Below are positions 62,075 to 64,000 of a stretch of 64,000 nucleotides of DNA, in pieces (position 1 is the first letter of the stretch; each line of letters opens with the position of its first letter). The translations under genes and the position numbers were made by a program. The notes under the pieces are model-generated. The model made no database searches, was not told the DNA's origin, and saw only the letters and a program-made list of their open reading frames with translations. This stretch comes from Cinnamomum chago (taxonomy: Eukaryota; Streptophyta; Magnoliopsida; Laurales; Lauraceae): the NCBI GenBank assembly GCA_038049695.1, contig CP142457.1, positions 58,772,501 through 58,836,500 on the forward strand. Direction: 5' to 3'.

Positions 62075-62543
62075 TGTGCGGGTGCTGCGTGCGGCATACT
62101 TTCACCCCTCAACCAACCTTGTGTTTTTTGGAAACTAATGCATATCCAATGCATTGAAAATATAGGAAACACGTTGAACAATCATTGTGTGAAAGGATTT
62201 GTGCATTGGGATCCGGGAACATGCCGAAAAGTCCATTTCCTCATTCTCGGACGTCTATACTCAGGAGGTGAGAAGCAATGAGTGGCACATACCTCTACTA
62301 TATAGGAGGTATGCCCGTAGGAGTGGACGGTCGACCCTGTTAGCACACGATAAGCATTGTTAAGCATACCAATGGCCTTGGTGGCCTCGGTTGAACGTTG
62401 GTAGGACTCGAATGGAAAATTGGTGTGTAGGACCCACTCCCCCGTACCTGGGCCCATGTGGTCCGAGCGAAAGCAGCCTGAATACATGCTGTGGCGCCTC
62501 CCTTGAGTTGGTGCTGAGGTGTGGCGTCTATGGGGATGCTTTG

Positions 62544-62650
62544 CTGGTGTGGCAACCACATGTGCAGAGTTGTGCAGTTAGCATGGCAGTTGTTGGTCTG
62601 GTGCGGCAACCACATGTGCAGCAGTTATACAGTTGCATTGGCTGGCTGGC
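62544..62650. repeat. 54-bp imperfect tandem repeat in the solo LTR
   Basis: The sequence ctggtgtggcaaccacatgt at 62544 recurs with one change at 62598, both followed by 'gcag'. Confidence 0.8.
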
Positions 62651-63195
62651 AGTTGACAGGGATCAATGGTTGGAAGACATGATGTTTCTAACTGCAGACA
62701 ATAACTACTCTTTAAGTAGTTGGTCTGGATGATGTTGACACACTCTAATTGGTCTAAGAGAGCAACAATTATCCTTATTGGCAAACAGTGATTGGTCAGG
62801 CTTCCTTATAAATGTCTGTGAGGTTTGGGAACATTGCAGAAAGGAGAAGAGATTTGAGTGTATCTTGTAATTGTTGTAACAGAGTGTAAACAATTGTAAG
62901 AGAATTGTAATTCCCAGTTTTGATTAATAAGAGAAACAGGCTGGTGCCTAATTAATCAATAGTTGTATGCATTGCTTGCAGTCCCTTGTGCTTTTGCCTT
63001 TCTGTGTATGATGTGTTATTGTTAGTAAGTTAAGAGAAATCTTAGTGCTGCGCGGTGTAATTTTAGTGCGAAAAATTTACCCCGTGACACCTATCCACAA
63101 TAGACACAACTGCGTACATACAGTATGTGTATACAGTTTTTACGAATCAATGGTTTTGTGGTTGATCACTATGATATATATGTGCCATATTCCAC

Positions 63196-63404
63196 TGACT
63201 CTCTTTCTTTTTTTTTTTTTTTGGGCAACCCACCCCAAGTGAAAGCCTGAACACACAAGAAAGATAACTCACTTAAGTGGGAAAGGAGTCCACATACGTG
63301 GAAAGAAAGCCCGCACAAGCAAAGAAAGAGTTGCACCCGGGTTCGAACCTTGAAAAATTAGGTGAAAGCAATGACTCCTTACCACTGGGCTAAGAAGCCA
63401 TTCT
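63196..63404 (-). mobile_element. tRNA-derived SINE, family B
   Basis: On the minus strand the head reads 'agcccagtggtaaggagtc' (A box) and 'ggttcgaacccggg' (B box), then a body ending in poly-A (poly-T at about 63208-63223 on the plus strand). Flanks share catattccac (63186-63195 and 63405-63414). The head and body differ from family A, so it arose from another tRNA-like source. Confidence 0.88.
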
Positions 63405-63414
63405 CATATTCCAC

Positions 63415-64000
63415 GACTTGACATTAGGTGTTCACACATGGCCTTGAATGGACTGCATGATTGGTAGGAACAAGGAAAGATATCTGGATGAGCTGGGGTT
63501 GGAAAAGATTATGCCAAATCCACAATGGCTATTGGTTGATAGGTTTAATTTGTTCATGTCGTTATGAGGAGGTTATTGGACACTGATCATGGAATCTGGA
63601 TCCTCTTCAGGATAGGCTTCAAAGAATTCTTTTACTGTAGTGCTACAAATTCATAAGCCGAGGACATCTCTAAATCCAAAACTCATTAATATTACTGTCC
63701 TGTGCCATTATGTGGGACCCGAACCAAATTTCATTCCACTTATATAGTTTGATTGAACAAGTTTAATGCATATTATGAAATAATAAAACAACATGTTATG
63801 ATTTCTCCTAGCGACAGAATGCAGTCTAGCTCCATGGGGCCACTTGGGCCCACCTTTAATCAATCTCCCCCTTTACACAAACTGCCACCCTTACTCAAAA
63901 GTTTTGGAGCACCTGACTAAATCACCCGGGGTGGTGGCCTCCCCCTATTTCCACTCACCAGGTATGTTACGCTAGAGGACCCATTGACAGACTTCGATGC
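63415..64000. other. Spacer at the window end
   Basis: AT-rich sequence with 'gtgccattatgtgggacccg'-style text; no gene or element recognised. Confidence 0.6.

Larger units (their letters stand above)
61705..63089 (+). mobile_element. Solo LTR, 1385 bp, superfamily unassigned
   Basis: Begins tgttagcccc and ends cgtgaca, with exact 5-base target copies cctat at 61700-61704 and 63090-63094. It has a TATA-like cttataaatg near 62808 and a poly-A signal-like aataagag near 62926, as expected for U3 and R. No internal coding region or second LTR lies in the window. It is therefore best read as a solo LTR left by recombination between two LTRs. TG/CA ends do not distinguish Copia from Gypsy. Confidence 0.78.

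Noticed and set aside
1-64000. CRISPR arrays, rRNA genes and bacterial-type operons
   Set aside because: None seen. The window has plant exon-intron structure throughout, and its direct repeats are tandem duplications or transposon parts without regular spacers.

Overview
This is nuclear DNA from a flowering plant. It is AT-rich, with long introns, few genes, and many LTR elements, MITEs, SINEs and LINE fragments. The spacers repeatedly carry 'tgggcccac'-type text. That is reminiscent of early-branching angiosperms such as magnoliids, but the window alone cannot settle the lineage.

Layout. 1-3138 is spacer. 3201-4323 (+) is a two-exon gene for a small heavy-metal-associated (HMA) domain protein. 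5147-15889 is a Ty3/gypsy element of the Tat lineage with both 676-bp LTRs, an exact 5-bp target duplication, a second RNase H domain, a 58-bp tandem array and a large antisense reading region. 15895-19860 is spacer with two MITEs. 20483-29728 (+) is a six-exon gene for a Ser-rich plant protein of 1142 residues that I do not recognise. Its first intron carries an RTE-type and an L1-type LINE remnant. 29729-43790 is spacer with a nest of Tourist-like MITEs (34255-36104), a tRNA-derived SINE (37484-37664), a 78-bp palindromic insertion (39319-39396) and a 139-bp tandem duplication (42914-43185).

43861-45009 (-) is an intronless NGATHA-type B3 transcription factor with repression motifs. 45090-57929 is spacer with a Tourist-like MITE and a second SINE of the first family. 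57930-60321 (-) is a complete four-exon class III peroxidase gene with all catalytic residues. 61705-63089 is a solo LTR with a 5-bp target duplication and a dense cluster of ACGT cores. A third SINE, of another family, lies at 63196-63404.

The four host genes share no obvious pathway: metal binding, an unknown function, leaf and carpel patterning, and cell-wall or H2O2 chemistry. I see no gene cluster acting as a unit. The most unusual items are the palindromic insertion, the antisense spliced unit in the Tat element, the MITE nest, and the in-frame microexon and 19-residue repeats of the unknown gene. Exon structures were read by eye from reading frame and GT/AG sites and are not backed by transcripts.
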